From Harmothoe impar (Eukaryota > Annelida > Polychaeta > Phyllodocida > Polynoidae): a stretch of DNA of 64,000 nt. A program made the translations under genes and the position numbers. The DNA is taken from assembly GCA_947462335.1 (NCBI GenBank), contig OX381721.1, forward strand, positions 37,846,488 through 37,910,487, in the 5' to 3' direction. Position 1 is the first letter of the stretch. Each line of letters starts with the position of its first letter. Below are positions 34,132-45,179 of the stretch, one piece after another. The notes beneath the pieces are model-generated. The model did not search any database, was not told where the DNA came from, and saw only the letters and a program-made list of their open reading frames with translations.

Positions 34132-34799
34132 TTTATCCCGCGAGAAAAGGAGATAAGGGTCAAGGTTATGAACCATCAAAAAGATTTTAGAGTAAATTAA
34201 GTTATGAGATATTAATATAATGTACATATCTAGGGCCCGATATAGGGCCTCTGCAGATACCCCTTCAGGGCCCCGATCCATGTGGCCTTAGAAACGGAAC
34301 TGGGTCATGTAACCAAGGGAGATCAGCAGTTGTTGATGTCGGCGCTGCCGATAACGCTGGTAAATGACCGTTTTACTCATGTTTAGAGTCAGAATAGCTT
34401 GAGTATTACTTGAATATCGAAGAGTAGAGGTCAAATTACCCCAGACAAGTTGTTTCCATCTAGAAATTCTCGACAGTATTTCCGAAATTTGCAAATATTG
34501 GCCCCAGTCCCACGGGGCCCCATACCGAGTATTAAAAGTTTGAGATGCAACTTTCATTCATGCTGTTGACCAATCAGGGCGCCCTGTTTTTACAACCTTG
34601 ACTACATAGTAAAAGCGATTGACAACGTCAGATATCACTTGACGACGTCAAATATCGATCTGATATTTGATCCCTTGATATTTGATTCAAAACCCACATC
34701 GAGTGGGATAAAGCCTTTTATCATCTTTTGATTGTGAGGCATACACTTTTCTTACACACAACAGCTGTCATCTATCAAGGGGCTCTGGATGGGGGGTCC
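34132..34799. other. element interior, no recognised gene
   Basis: No gene or clear repeat was seen except direct short words TGACGACGTCAAATATCGA / TGACAACGTCAGATATCAC near 34620-34660 (CRE-like TGACGTC cores). Confidence 0.4.
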
Positions 34800-35005
34800 C
34801 CATGTCGAATGTCGATCTTAGAAAATGACCATGTCACATGGCAATGTCACTTAATAATGTTCATATCCCATGTCGATTTTAAGAAATGTTCATGTCACCT
34901 GTCACTATGATTTTTTGGGCCTCATGTCACTTGTCATTAGACCTCATGTCGTTTGTCGATTATAAGAAATGGTCATGTCACCATATCGAATTTAGCGGTC
35001 CACAC
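34800..35005 (+). repeat. internal inverted repeat arm (left), ATGTCGATTTTA family
   Basis: Repeats of CATGTCAC and ATGTCGATTTTAAGAAATG run through this block. Its reverse complement, diverged, lies at about 40552-40722 including the shared edge GCGGTCCACACC / GGTGTGGACCAC. A third partial copy is at 36221-36275. The two arms are nested inside the 713-bp TIRs, so the element has a second, older level of inverted symmetry. Confidence 0.7.
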
Positions 35006-35220
35006 CCATTATCAAGTGTCAGGGCATGTTGGCTGCTTGAACACGTAGTCTGTCATCACCCTTGTTTCTGTGCCTTATCTAAACAGTCAATTAGTGGCCG
35101 CTAGCCGAGAGTACCTCCCTGGTCGCCTCTCCCGAATCTGCTAGACGTCTCACTGATAGGAGTGTGTGGGTGTGTGGGTCTGTGTGTGTCTGTTCGGTCT
35201 GTGTGTGCACGCGTCTTGCA

Positions 35221-35315
35221 CTCTAGTCTTGCGGACCACTGTTAAGCCTGTGGTTGGAGAGCGCGACATAGCCGCCCGCTACACTCTCCAAACAGAGGTC
35301 CGCAAGACTAGGCCG
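35221..35315. repeat. imperfect hairpin
   Basis: CTAGTCTTGCGGACC (near 35223) is matched by GGTCCGCAAGACTAG (near 35296), and within it GGTTGGAGAG by CTCTCCAAAC. The arms are interrupted but collinear, with a GC-rich loop. Confidence 0.7.
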
Positions 35316-35766
35316 GATCGCGCTCTTGCTTAAAGGTGCACCTCAACTCAGTACGCCTTTAACAGCCGCCCCAAATAGGTGAAGTTCTTGACGCGGCACA
35401 GCGCCTCCTACCAGTAGCCAATCAGCGCGCCGAACGCCGGACACACCTCCACCGTGTGAGCCTCTAAGTAGGTCACACGAATCATACTAAGATGCCGATC
35501 TCTTCTGTCGGTTCGTCGCGGTGGCCGTGAGTGATTGCACGGTTGCCAAGATTCACTGCCTTCATTGGCAGAGGGGGGGGCTGATTACCCCCCGTTCGGA
35601 TGAATTGCGGCGAAACCATAATCAATTTTTCGCTGTTTTAGATAAAAGAGATCCAGAGCTATCCGCTCGTCCAAGAATTATTTTTCTATCAGCCCGGGAT
35701 CACCCTCAAATTAAGGCCTAAAGTCCAAAAACCCAAAATTTTTTCTCTATGGGATTTCAGTGTCTA

Positions 35767-35820
35767 AGCGTTTTTTGCAGCCCCAAGGAGCAGCTCACGG
35801 GTTCGAACCCTGTAAACGCT
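35767..35820 (+). ncRNA. tRNA-like cassette 1 (acceptor plus T-arm)
   Basis: A 7-bp stem AGCGTTT/AAACGCT encloses a T-arm ACGGG-TTCGAAC-CCTGT with one G-T pair, directly joined as in a tRNA. The remaining 23 nt are too short for normal D and anticodon arms. GGTTCGAACCC matches a Pol III B box. It may be a tRNA-derived SINE head, a degenerate tRNA or a tRNA-like structure of the element. No CCA or terminator was identified. Confidence 0.4.
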
Positions 35821-35832
35821 TTGACGCGCTTT

Positions 35833-35900
35833 CGTCGCCTTAGGCGACGTGGCTAGACGTCTTGACTAAAACTTAGTGAGGGTTCGAACCCGGAACGTCC
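35833..35900 (+). ncRNA. tRNA-like cassette 2 (B box)
   Basis: A hairpin CGTCGCCTTAGGCGACG is followed by a GGCTAGACGTCTTGACTAAA segment, then GAGGGTTCGAACCC and GGAACGTCC. The B box is perfect and the order recalls a degraded leucine/serine-type tRNA, but stems do not close cleanly. It lies only 60 bp from cassette 1, suggesting a tandem tRNA-derived module. Confidence 0.3.
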
Positions 35901-36113
35901 GTATTAGACGCCTAATTTCTACTAGCCCCGAAAACGAGAGTATCACATCTATATAGGTCAACCATGTTAGCCTTGGTTTAAGTGCGTGCAGAACCGTGTA
36001 TTGTGCATTTATGCAGCATGTATACAGATATGGAGACAGGCTGCTACAGTGTCAAATTGATCGGCATTGTATGTAACTGGACATGAAGAAGGATATTTTT
36101 ACTTAGTTTTCTA

Positions 36114-36135
36114 AAAAAAAAAAAAAAAAAAAAAA
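36114..36135. repeat. A homopolymer (about 22-25 nt)
   Basis: A long A run sits within non-coding element DNA downstream of the tRNA-like cassettes. It could be the 3' tail of a SINE whose head is the tRNA-like region, about 300 bp upstream. Confidence 0.5.
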
Positions 36136-36379
36136 GAGTGTAGTTCTCGGTACTACTATAATACTAATAGTGTCACTAAGGGGGAAAATGTAGGGGCACC
36201 GTAATTAAGAATTTCTTATTCATGTCGCATGTCGATTTTTAAGAATGCTAGTGTCACATGTCACTTAAATGGTCTAATGACACAGATAGCACTAAACCTA
36301 AAGACCTACCCCCCCTCCCCTTAGTCTTTCTATACTGAATCCGGGACTTGCCGGCGAGGTCGACAAAGGACTTACCTAA

Positions 36380-36780
36380 GGCCAAACAAAAAAAAGTTGT
36401 GTTCAGGTAACCCGACCGACCCTATCATTTTGGCTTGACCTTAATCTTTTTTAGATTTTTTTTTTTTTAGACTTTTCCTGATCTAGGTTATCACCAAAGG
36501 GGAAAGGAGTACCTAATGACCTTCAACTATCCTATTTGTCATCATTTGAAAGATAAGAAGGGAGGAAATCCTTTCTATGACAAAAACAGTGCTGATAATG
36601 GCTTAATTAGACAGATATTGGTCCTACATTATCAAATAACAACTCTATACAATGTGATTCTCCCATACAACTCATCTCAAAACCCTAAAAAAAAATCCTA
36701 AAAAAAAAAAAATCGACCGACCTACCCTATTTTTTTTTTGGACCATGTTACCTGAACACGGATTATTTTTTTGTTTGGCC
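36380..36780. mobile_element. MITE with GGCCAAAC termini (nested)
   Basis: The left end reads GGCCAAACAAAAAAAA, then TTCAGGTAACCCGACCGACC; the right end reads GACCGACCTACCCTA, then CATGTTACCTGAACA and TTTTTGTTTGGCC. This gives about 60 bp of imperfect TIR. The interior is A/T-rich with no gene. Relatives are at 39402-39661 and, as a fragment, about 6650-6720. The target duplication is not clear. Confidence 0.7.
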
Positions 36781-37058
36781 CAATGAGCTCACAGCTAGAC
36801 TAGATACCCCATGTTTTGGATTGGAGAAATCAGCAGAGCAATAAAAAGCGCGGTGAGGCTAGTGTTATTTTCAAGGGTGGCCCCTGTGAGTTGTAAAATT
36901 GGTGCTAAATGTGGTAACCAGGCGGATGCTAAGTTTATTGATATTGTCCGTTAATGATACTTAAGGTGGGTGTTGTCTAAAGTTTTAATTGATATTACCA
37001 ATGTGGCCAATAATGACTTCACAGTTGGGGCCCTCGCCCGCAGGTCCCAGATTCAGGG

Positions 37059-37875
37059 TATTCTTTGTTTATTGTGTGTCCCCTAAAGAGGGGCCGACTA
37101 ACTCTTTAGAGTTAGTTAGATGCTGCCACTGTGCTATGCAACAGCAGCTATTAATTACGCTTCATGTTGGGCGGCATGGATCACTTGATGGGTGATACCT
37201 CAAAGCTCAAACACGGCAGAGCCGTGTGTGGCATGCGAGGACCAGTGGGTCAGGGGTGATCCGTTGCAGACAGAATGCTGATCCGTGTGAGGTTCTGACT
37301 TTCTATAGTTTTTTATAAAGCCTTAGATATGGTGTGGTATTTTTCATCTCGCTATAGTTTAGTTGGTATTTAAGGAAACCGCCTCATTTCTATCAGAAAT
37401 ACACAATATTGAATTGTTTTTTATATTTTAATATATTAGAAGCGCGCTTTGTTGCCTATGTAGCTCATTATGCGTTGAAATGTTCGCGAGCATCGTAGGA
37501 ATGTACAAAACCCCTATTGTGGCACCATCTGACGAAAGAGCGGAGAACTATACTAGCGCGTTTCGTTATTCACATCTTTTGACAGGGACTTGGTTGGTGG
37601 CTTTACGCCCTAATTAACAGCTGAAGTCATTTCAAGGGGGGTGATAGTGATCGAATCTATGGATGCCTGAAGGTGGAAAGCACACACCCTACACTTTTAC
37701 CGAGGCAATGGTGGTGCTGCTCAAAGGGTGTGGCGAGCTAGACTGGAGGATGTAATAACTAAGCAGCAGAAGGACCAAAAAGACAATCTCGTAGTAGTAG
37801 GTCTACTTGGATCTTGAGTAGCCGCCCTTGTGGTTATAATTACCTAGACTAGTTGGCTCTGCCAGCCTGGTCAAG
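37059..37875 (+). repeat. internal direct duplication, copy a
   Basis: It starts TATTCTTTGTTTATTGTGTG followed by CCCCTAAAGAGGGGCCG, passes AGATATGGTGTGGTAT and CAGAAATACACA, reaches GCGGAGAACTATACTAG, and after an insert resumes at AAGACAATCTCGTAGTAGTA. Copy b lies at 38209-38822 without the insert. Spacing is about 1.15 kb and identity roughly 85 percent. No coding frame is shared by both copies. Confidence 0.8.
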
Positions 37876-38208
37876 TGAAAATTGGTAAGGAGACTATGAA
37901 CTAAGCTAACATCTCATAAGTATTAGTTACCACCCCCTCACACCCGTTTAACAACGGATTCAGGGTCTAATTATGGAGACCCTAGAGTAAGATTAACAAT
38001 ATATCCCAATGTCTGTAGTAGACATTTACGACATGCAACCTGCCCCCTAGAAGGGATAGATCTGACCACAAGTTTGCAATATGGGGCTCCCCCTCTGAGA
38101 GTATCAAGGTTTGCGTATAGTCTCTTGCAGTTTAATCTGTTATCTACCCCTTTGTCGACTTCGCCAAAATCCTGGGAGATTCACTTTAAACCTAAGGTCT
38201 ACCCTTTT

Positions 38209-38822
38209 TTATTCTTTGTTTATTGTGTGGCCCCTAAAGAGGGGCCGCGGTGTTGATTAATTACACCACATGTTAAGCAGCATGAGATCAAACCTTCCTC
38301 AAAAGCGTCAAGGCTCAGAGTCCTGTTGGACGGGAACCCTGTGTGGCATTTCAAGACGAATGGTTGAGTGATCTGTTGCAGATGCCGTTCCGTGAGAAGT
38401 TCTGACTTTATATAGCTTTTATATCGCTTTAGATATGGTGTAGTATTTTCAATCTCACTATAGTTTAGTTGATATTTCAAAGAATCTGCCCCATTCTATC
38501 AGAAATACACAGCGTTGACATGTTTCTTATATTCAATATATTAGAAGTGTGCTTTGTTGCTTATTATAGGTCATTATGCGTTTAAAATGTTCGCGAGTAT
38601 CGTGGAAATGTACAAAAACCCTATTGTGGCGTCATCTGACGAAAAGAGCGGAGAACTATACTAGAGCATGTAATGGCCAGACCAGCAGGCGGCAGCAGAG
38701 TGGTCAAAAGACAATCTCGTAGTAGTAGGTCTACTTGCATGTTGAGTAGCCACCCTTGTGGTTGTAATTACCTAGCCTAGTTGACCCTGCCGGCCTGGTC
38801 AAGTGAAATTAGTAAGGAGGCC
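38209..38822 (+). repeat. internal direct duplication, copy b
   Basis: This is the second copy of the block at 37059-37875. It lacks the roughly 200-bp piece holding the CAGCTGAAGTCATTTCAAGG segment, which resembles 33450-33492. Copy a therefore gained that piece or copy b lost it. Confidence 0.8.
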
Positions 38823-39401
38823 CCCCATTAACGCGCTCCACAGTCTTTAGACAGTTAAGACTATAGTCAAGACTGGAGAATTTAGCGAGACGTCCCTCTG
38901 GGAGGTCATAATCCTCAATGTTAGGTGTTAGCTCATTAACATCAGATACCATATTAACAAACCATTTAAAATGTTCATTTTAATAGCAACTCACCCTATT
39001 CTGACAAAATCCTATTAGCAGGTAACCTCTGTGTAAACCATACTGCAAACATCTGCTACTTCCAGCGTCTGCCTCGTGACTGATAGTGTACAACAAGACG
39101 AAGTGGGCAGAGATTAGAAAAAATGAAGCTCTTTATATAGCCGAGAGAGCAGCTAATCTGGATGTTCTAAGCTTGTTTTCACCTAGAGCTCCAACCCTCT
39201 TCCAGAGAGAATCAAATCGCTTTTCACCTGAACCCTTCCACCCCTAATCCATCAGCATGAAAAGAGAATTAACGAGTGTAACGTGCGCTACATGTATATG
39301 GGATTATAGCTGGTGAAGAGATAAAGCCGAGTCACCTGTGTATACAAAGACTACAGGGGGTGATTAACGACAGGTGTGACGCGCCAGCCCGTGAACGGAT
39401 T
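38823..39401. other. element interior, no recognised gene
   Basis: No coding frame with recognisable features and no strong repeat was seen. Confidence 0.4.
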
Positions 39402-39661
39402 AAGCCAAAAAAAATAAAAAGGTATGTTTCAGGTAACATGGGCAGAAAGACTGGAGTCGGTAGCTCGGATTTTTATTTCATTTTATTTTATTTTTTTAAC
39501 ATGAAAGTACTAGCCATCCTCCGTGGAAATTCTAAAAATGACCCAAAAAGTATAAAAATATGAAATTTTCTTCAAACTTGCTTAAAAAAACGTAGGGTCG
39601 ACCCTGTTTTGCTAGGGTTGGTCGGGTGACCTGAAACAAACCTTTTTTTTTATTTGGCCTT
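39402..39661. mobile_element. MITE of the GCCAAA..AGGTAAC family (nested)
   Basis: The left end is TAAGCCAAAAAAAATAAAAA followed by TTTCAGGTAACATGGGC. The right end is GGTCGGGTGACCTGAAACAA followed by TTTTTATTTGGCCTTA. It has the same plan as 36380-36780 but is shorter and diverged. Confidence 0.65.
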
Positions 39662-40196
39662 ATCTTTCAAGCTGACGCTTAAATTCAACTAGCCAGCCGC
39701 CGTCCACACCACTCACTGCGACAAGAGGAGGTGCTGTTGTTTTACACTTGAGTCGCTTACCACATGGTCTCTACCTCACAGACAGACACGCGCCCCCTGT
39801 AGCTTTTTTTTTGTTTTTTTTTGTATACACACGCTAATCTCATAACCCCCTTATCCGTTATACAGGTAACGAGTATTCTCTTTTAAAATAGCTGCCAGTC
39901 AGCTTAGCTCTAGAAGCAAGAAGGCGTGTATAGGTGCCTTATAAGTCGGCAGGGGGTAAATACTAGTGAAAAAGGAAGGCAGGTGTGCAGGTAGCTTTTC
40001 TAACAGACACGTGTGTGCACTAAGCTGCTTAAGTCTAAACCCTCCCGCAGTAGTCAGGTGGCATGTGAAAACTTACTTAACTGATCTCTTACATTGAGTA
40101 GAGTCTCTGTGCTGAGAGAGCCTTTTCAGCCGTTTAAGAGGATTAACTAGGACAGGGTACATAAGGAGTGAAACGCCGAATAGCGGCTACTCAGTC
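39662..40196. other. element interior, no recognised gene
   Basis: This is short-frame sequence only. The end leads into the GCA-rich tract. Confidence 0.4.
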
Positions 40197-40556
40197 TCGT
40201 GCAGCACAAGCAGCAGCATCTAGCAGCGGCTTCAGCAGCAGCTGCACGTGCAGCACAAGCAGCTGGCAGCGACTTCAGCAGCACAAGCAGCACGAGCAGC
40301 ACAAGCCGTAGCATTTGTCAGCAGCATCCGTGACATCGTCAGCAGCAGCCCCCATGACCTTGTCAGCAGCACAAGCAGCCAGCAGCTGCTGGCAGCTGCT
40401 TCAGCAGCTGCTGGCAGCTGCTGCACGAGCAGTAGCACAAGCAGTAGCATCTGTCAGCAGCAGCAGCAGCAGCACAAGCAGCCAGCAGCTGCTGCATGAG
40501 CAGCACAAGCAGCACAAGCAGCAGCACCGACAGCAGCAGCAGCAGCAGCGGCGGTG
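40197..40556. repeat. degenerate GCA/CAG trinucleotide-rich tract
   Basis: About 360 bp are built mostly of AGCAGC, GCACAAGCA and CAGCTGCTG words, open in several frames on both strands as serine/alanine/glutamine or leucine/cysteine runs. It is low-complexity DNA and not a supported gene. Many CAGCTG E-box palindromes arise from it. Confidence 0.85.
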
Positions 40557-40722
40557 TGGACCACTAAAGTCGAGATGAAGCCTAGTGACATTTGACATGA
40601 AGCTTGAAAAACACAGTGACAGGTGACATGAGCAATTCTTAAAATCTACATGAGATATGAGCATAATTAAGCGACATCGACATGCGCCATGGCTATTTTT
40701 TAAGACAAACATCATATGTCAT
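40552..40722 (-). repeat. internal inverted repeat arm (right)
   Basis: This is the diverged reverse complement of 34800-35005 (GGTGTGGACCAC edge, then TGACAGGTGACATGAG and AAGCGACATCGACATG). It adjoins the GCA-rich tract. Confidence 0.7.
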
Positions 40723-40806
40723 AGCCTCCTCATCCAAACCTCCACTAGTAGTGCTCTATAAGCGCAAGCTGTAAACCCTCTCCTCCCCCCGTGCACACAG
40801 GCGAAT

Positions 40807-41158
40807 TATCAGAGTCAGCCAATGGTGTCAATACCCCTCTCATACAAGGGTCGGGCGCTGCTGGACTATAATAGATGAGTCAAGGACCGTTCTACTGAGG
40901 GTCAGGCAGGCTAAGTCGGACATTCAATGACAGGTAGGTCTTTGACAACCTTGCTTGAAAGTCTGGACAGCATTGACAGACTGGGGCATAAGGATCTCGC
41001 ATGGTCAGACTTTCAAGCAAGTTTTGCTAAAGTCGCGTTATTGAATGTCCGACCTAGCCTGACCCACAGTAGGACGGTCCTTGACCCGTCTATTATAGTC
41101 CAGCAGTGCCCGACCCTTGGCTGAGAGCAGTTTAAGCGCCATTGGGTGTCTCTGATAT
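40807..41158. repeat. 350-bp imperfect inverted repeat (foldback)
   Basis: Outer arms ATCAGAGTCAGCCAATGG..AAGGGTCGGGC and GCCCGACCCTT..CCATTGGGTGTCTCTGAT, middle arms GGACTATAATAGA / TCTATTATAGTCC and AGTCGGACATTCAAT / ATTGAATGTCCGAC, and inner arms TTGCTTGAAAGTCTG / CAGACTTTCAAGCAA pair in order. The whole segment can therefore fold back. It sits about 170 bp inside the right TIR and has no visible counterpart inside the left TIR. Confidence 0.85.
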
Positions 41159-41325
41159 TTGCCTCTGTGTAAGATGAGAAAAAAAGTCTGTTGAAAGACT
41201 ATATTTCAAGCCAGAAAACTGTAATTAGCTTTCCAAGTTGTTTATTTAACAATATCTTAGCCTAGCAAGCAGCTGTCAGATGTCATCTAAGAAAAAAATG
41301 TGAGCTGTTAATAGATTCAAGAGAA

Positions 41326-42038
41326 ATTAGTTTACAAATAGCCCGTGTAAGTACGCCCATGTCTTGCTTATTTCTTATAGGGTTGTAAGATAGTCACATC
41401 ATGATGCACATCATCATAAACGCAATCATGATACCTTTCATTGTAAGTAGACTCGCCTCTCTGCCCTCTAAAAGAGAGGGCAGAGAAGCGAGTCTCACTC
41501 TTAAAAAACCCTTCCCCTCCCCCCCTCCCCCCCTCCCCCCCCATGCATCTTAAAGAGTGCCCCCCAGAGTGCCCCTCCCCCCCCTCCCTCCTAGAAAAAA
41601 AGAGCCGCATTTTTAAATTATTTTTTAGCAAGCTTTCAGCTTGCTTTTTTTCTTTTTTAAAATTTATTTATCCATAAAAATCTCAAGTGACTTATTTTGA
41701 AATTCGCGCCAACCTAGTAGTCACGTGACCCCCTTAAGTAGGTCACTTCCAGTCACGTGACCTATTTGAATTTCCCGCCAACATGGTGGTCACGTGACCC
41801 TCTTAAGTAGGTCACTTCCGGTCACGTGACCTATTTGAATTTCCCGCCCAAAGGTCACGTGACCGGAAGTAGGTCACTTCCGGTCACGTGACCTATTTGA
41901 ATTTCCCGCCAAAAGGGAGGCCTCTCATTGGCTGCTTTTGAATTTCCCGCCAAAAGGGAGGCCTCTGATTGGCTGCAGGTCGATTGAGTAATAAACAGTA
42001 CTTAACTATAGTCCCGTTCCGATACATACTATACTACT
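41326..42038 (-). repeat. right terminal inverted repeat (713 bp)
   Basis: This is the mirror of 31940-32652, including the promoter-like array (about 41688-41975), the C-rich counterpart of the G tract (41512-41591) and the hairpin (41450-41494). Confidence 0.95.
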
Positions 42039-42044
42039 CACATA
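42039..42044. repeat. 6-bp target duplication (right), CACATA
   Basis: It follows the right terminus directly and equals 31934-31939. Confidence 0.85.
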
Positions 42045-42199
42045 TGGGCAAAAGGAAGGGCAGTAATCCATTCTGCAATGGCCGCGATCCACCTTAACTC
42101 TTGCTATTTATGATTGGTAATATGAACCATGTCCCTCAATTTGTCTACCTTCCCACATGCCTCATCACCCAACCTGCCTCCCGCCTCCTCTCCCCTCAG

Positions 42200-42433
42200 T
42201 CCCAGCCTCTGGATACCCCCCCTGCTCCCTGCTATGTGTACTGGAGGTGTTGGAGTCCCAGCCTCTGGATACCCTCCCTGCTCCCTACTATGTGTAGTGG
42301 GGGGTGTTGGAGTCCCAGCCTCTGGATACCCCCCCCCCCCTGCTCCCTACTATGTGTAGTGGGGGGTGTTGGAGTCCCAGCCTCTGGACACCCTCCCTGC
42401 TCCCTGCTATGTGGACTGGGAGGTGTTGGGGGT
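42200..42433 (+). repeat. 57-bp minisatellite, unit 2 array, about 4 copies
   Basis: It is the shortest of the four arrays, with GGGGGGTGTTGG variants and a C run (near 42330). The left flank (CTATTTATGATTGGTAATATGA, 42103-42125) and right flank (GGCAGCTGGTTCTGTG) are conserved with units 3 and 4. Confidence 0.92.
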
Positions 42434-45179
42434 GATCTAAGGCAGCTGGTTCTGTGTGCACTGAATGCTTACAGAGGCGGAACACATTAATGGGTAATGA
42501 TGAGCCTCCAGTCTCTCCTTTTTAATCAGGGTAAGGGGCCTTCCATAAAGTATGTACGCACCAAGGGGGGGTGGGGGGGGGGTCTATTTTCAGGAAGGGA
42601 AGTGTGTGTGTGGAGGGGGGGGGGGACCGGCTCCTTGTAGCTGTAGTCAAGGCAAGTACTAAGTAACAGTTAATGTTTCAGAACAAAACTAAGAAGGGGA
42701 CATTTGATTGATACATACTGATATCATTTCTTTAGTAGCAAATTATATTTTCACCATTGCAGTTTACAATGTAGGTGCAACTCTGATGTGAGTAGTAACG
42801 TTGGAGATTACCTATGACCTTTAACCTAAAACTTATATAGTTTTGCTTATTGCTCTACTATCTAATTAATATAGTAATAGTGGTCAGCTATGCATACGGT
42901 GCAGGAAAATACTCAGAATAATGTATCATGGTAATGACTTACAATATTGCAAATAGTGTCGCATTGTCTTTCTATGATGTTATTTCTATGGTATCAAATT
43001 ATATTTTTACCATTGCAGTTGACAATGTAGGTACAACTTTGATGTGAGAAGTAACGTTGAAGGTTACCTAGAATCTTTAACTTAGACCATTTTAAATTGT
43101 GCTATATAAATTGATATAGGAACCAGCAGCTCTGTTGCTGGCAATAGTGGCCAAATACATATACGGCACAGGAACATTGCTCATCTGACCCAGAATTATT
43201 CATCATGGGAGTGCCTCAGCATACTTCAAATAGTGTTGCATTGGCGTAATATTTCTCGATCTCCATTTCTAAATTTAAGGTGGGGTTTGTGATGTTGCCT
43301 ACTTGGGGCGCAGGGCATCGCTGGGCAGCAACCTGCTTTAGTTGTAGTTCTAAAGATATTCCTCAATTACCATAGAGTTCTGTGTATACTGGATATGTTG
43401 AATCCTCCAAGTTGTCCTCCCAGAAACTTGTTTAAAACTACAAAGTAGTGAAGTATTGGCTGACTGCTGTGTGGGGGTGACATAGTACTCTAAGGCAGGC
43501 TTTACTGATATACTGCCTGACCACAGTAATTACATATATACATGAGGGCATCCAGGGGCTGCACCCGACAGCTTACAAAGTGGTCATTAAGTGGTCTTAT
43601 AGATGGGAGGATCCCTGCACTATGTGCCTAGTGTTATATACCAGTTCCTCCGAGCTGTGGATTTTCCAGATTAATCAAAAAGTGTCCTACATACTGACCT
43701 TATATAAAGTGTCTAGCTATATCAATAAATATTTCTGTTGCTCTTTGGATAGTATTTGCAGGAAAGTCAACTGACCTCATTTCCATCCAAATCATGAAAT
43801 TCACACATCTCTTTATTCCCATTTCATACAGAGAAACATTATCTTTAATTCACTACAAGGTATATATGAATAGCATTTGCTTTTTAGCATTGGACTGGCT
43901 TAGTTTGTTTATGATTGGAACCAACATGACGTGTATATATGTATCCATAATCATACACAGGGTGATTGCAGGTGGGGTTTTTGCTTTAGATATATTGAAT
44001 CATTTTTAAACTCATAGTTAGATCTTGATTCATTTTGATGACAGAAGTCAACTCACAATGAAAATAAGTTTGATTAGTTGTGCGATACATCTCCTGAGCT
44101 AGGAAGGCGGGCAGGGTAACAGGAGGTCAGAGGATATTAACACTCGATCAAAGCTTTTCTGCATCAGATGAACCAACAAACTTACCAACATTTTTGCATC
44201 TCCCTACCAAGGTAAGCCCTGCCTACAGCACACTAAGGTGTGTGGTTTATGAGGCTTCTGTCTGCTCATGGAAAAGGCAGCAGTAAAAGAGGCAGTGAAG
44301 ATGGTGATAACCCACACCTGTAGGCAGTAAGTTGGGGCAGTAGGAATGGATGAGTCAGTACTTTAGTAATTGGTAGGGATCATCTATTGTAGACACTGCA
44401 TTATGGTCTGTAGCAAAATCTTCCTGTAAATGACTCATTCCTAGCTAACAGTAATGAACTATTGTTTGGCAGTTATGCAAATGTCCCAGTCTTTTTTTAG
44501 AAATTTACGGTGATTTTGAAATTTGAATAAATGTTAGTCTAATGGATCTAGAGTTCCTGTAATCAAATAGATTCTAGGTGTCGGGTCATTTTGATTGCTA
44601 AGCCTGCTTGGACCCAGGAAATGAAGCCAAACATGTGCAAACTTCGGCAGTTTGCAGGTTAGAGCTCATGGCTTCATCTTTGACATCCATTAATGGACAT
44701 CAATATGGACCTTTTTCTAAATAGATATAACATTTGATAAATAATAATCATCTCTGAATCTGCAGTACCATCCCCTAATACCCATTACTCATATAACTTG
44801 AATATATCAGATAATTGGGAGAAATTGCTAATATTCTGATTGGCATTTGGTCTTATATCAATGACCTCTACATGAGGTATAACACAAATCGGCCATGAGT
44901 ACATCATCATGAACTTTTACCTACAACTAAATAACAGCCAATATGTGGCAGTCCACACTGACCAGTACCTGACCCGACATCCAAGTCCTTCGCGCTGGAT
45001 TCATTACATCTCAATTTTTACTCAGCTCACAAATCTTTTACCTTTATACATGGTTTTCTGCCAGCAAGCTGCTCTGCTCCTGATCAAACTTCCTCTTCTG
45101 AATTTTTGCCCTACTCCCTCTTTTCACAAAATGATGCAGGTCCATTAAACCGCTAGCCAAAAGCATCAGCCAATTTCCG

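Larger units (their letters stand above)
31940..42038. mobile_element. 10,099-bp DNA element with 713-bp TIRs (Polinton/Maverick-like termini)
   Basis: The element begins AGTAGTATAG and ends CTATACTACT, with 713-bp inverted terminal repeats that differ at very few positions, so the insertion is recent. The 6-bp target duplication and AG..CT ends are features of Polinton/Maverick elements, which integrate with a retroviral-type integrase. Autonomous Polintons are 15-20 kb and encode a protein-primed polymerase, integrase, ATPase, protease and capsid proteins. None of these is visible here; the longest internal frames are under 105 codons without recognisable domains. It is best read as a non-autonomous or gutted relative. 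The interior is a mosaic of inverted repeats, MITEs, direct duplications and simple repeats. A different superfamily with 6-bp duplications cannot be excluded. Confidence 0.85.

Noticed and set aside
33945..34281. Near-identical frames on both strands around 34.0 kb
   Set aside because: They are the two readings of the perfect palindrome, not two genes.
40232..40715. Serine/alanine/glutamine-rich and leucine/cysteine-rich frames
   Set aside because: They are by-products of a GCA/CAG low-complexity tract, open on both strands at once.
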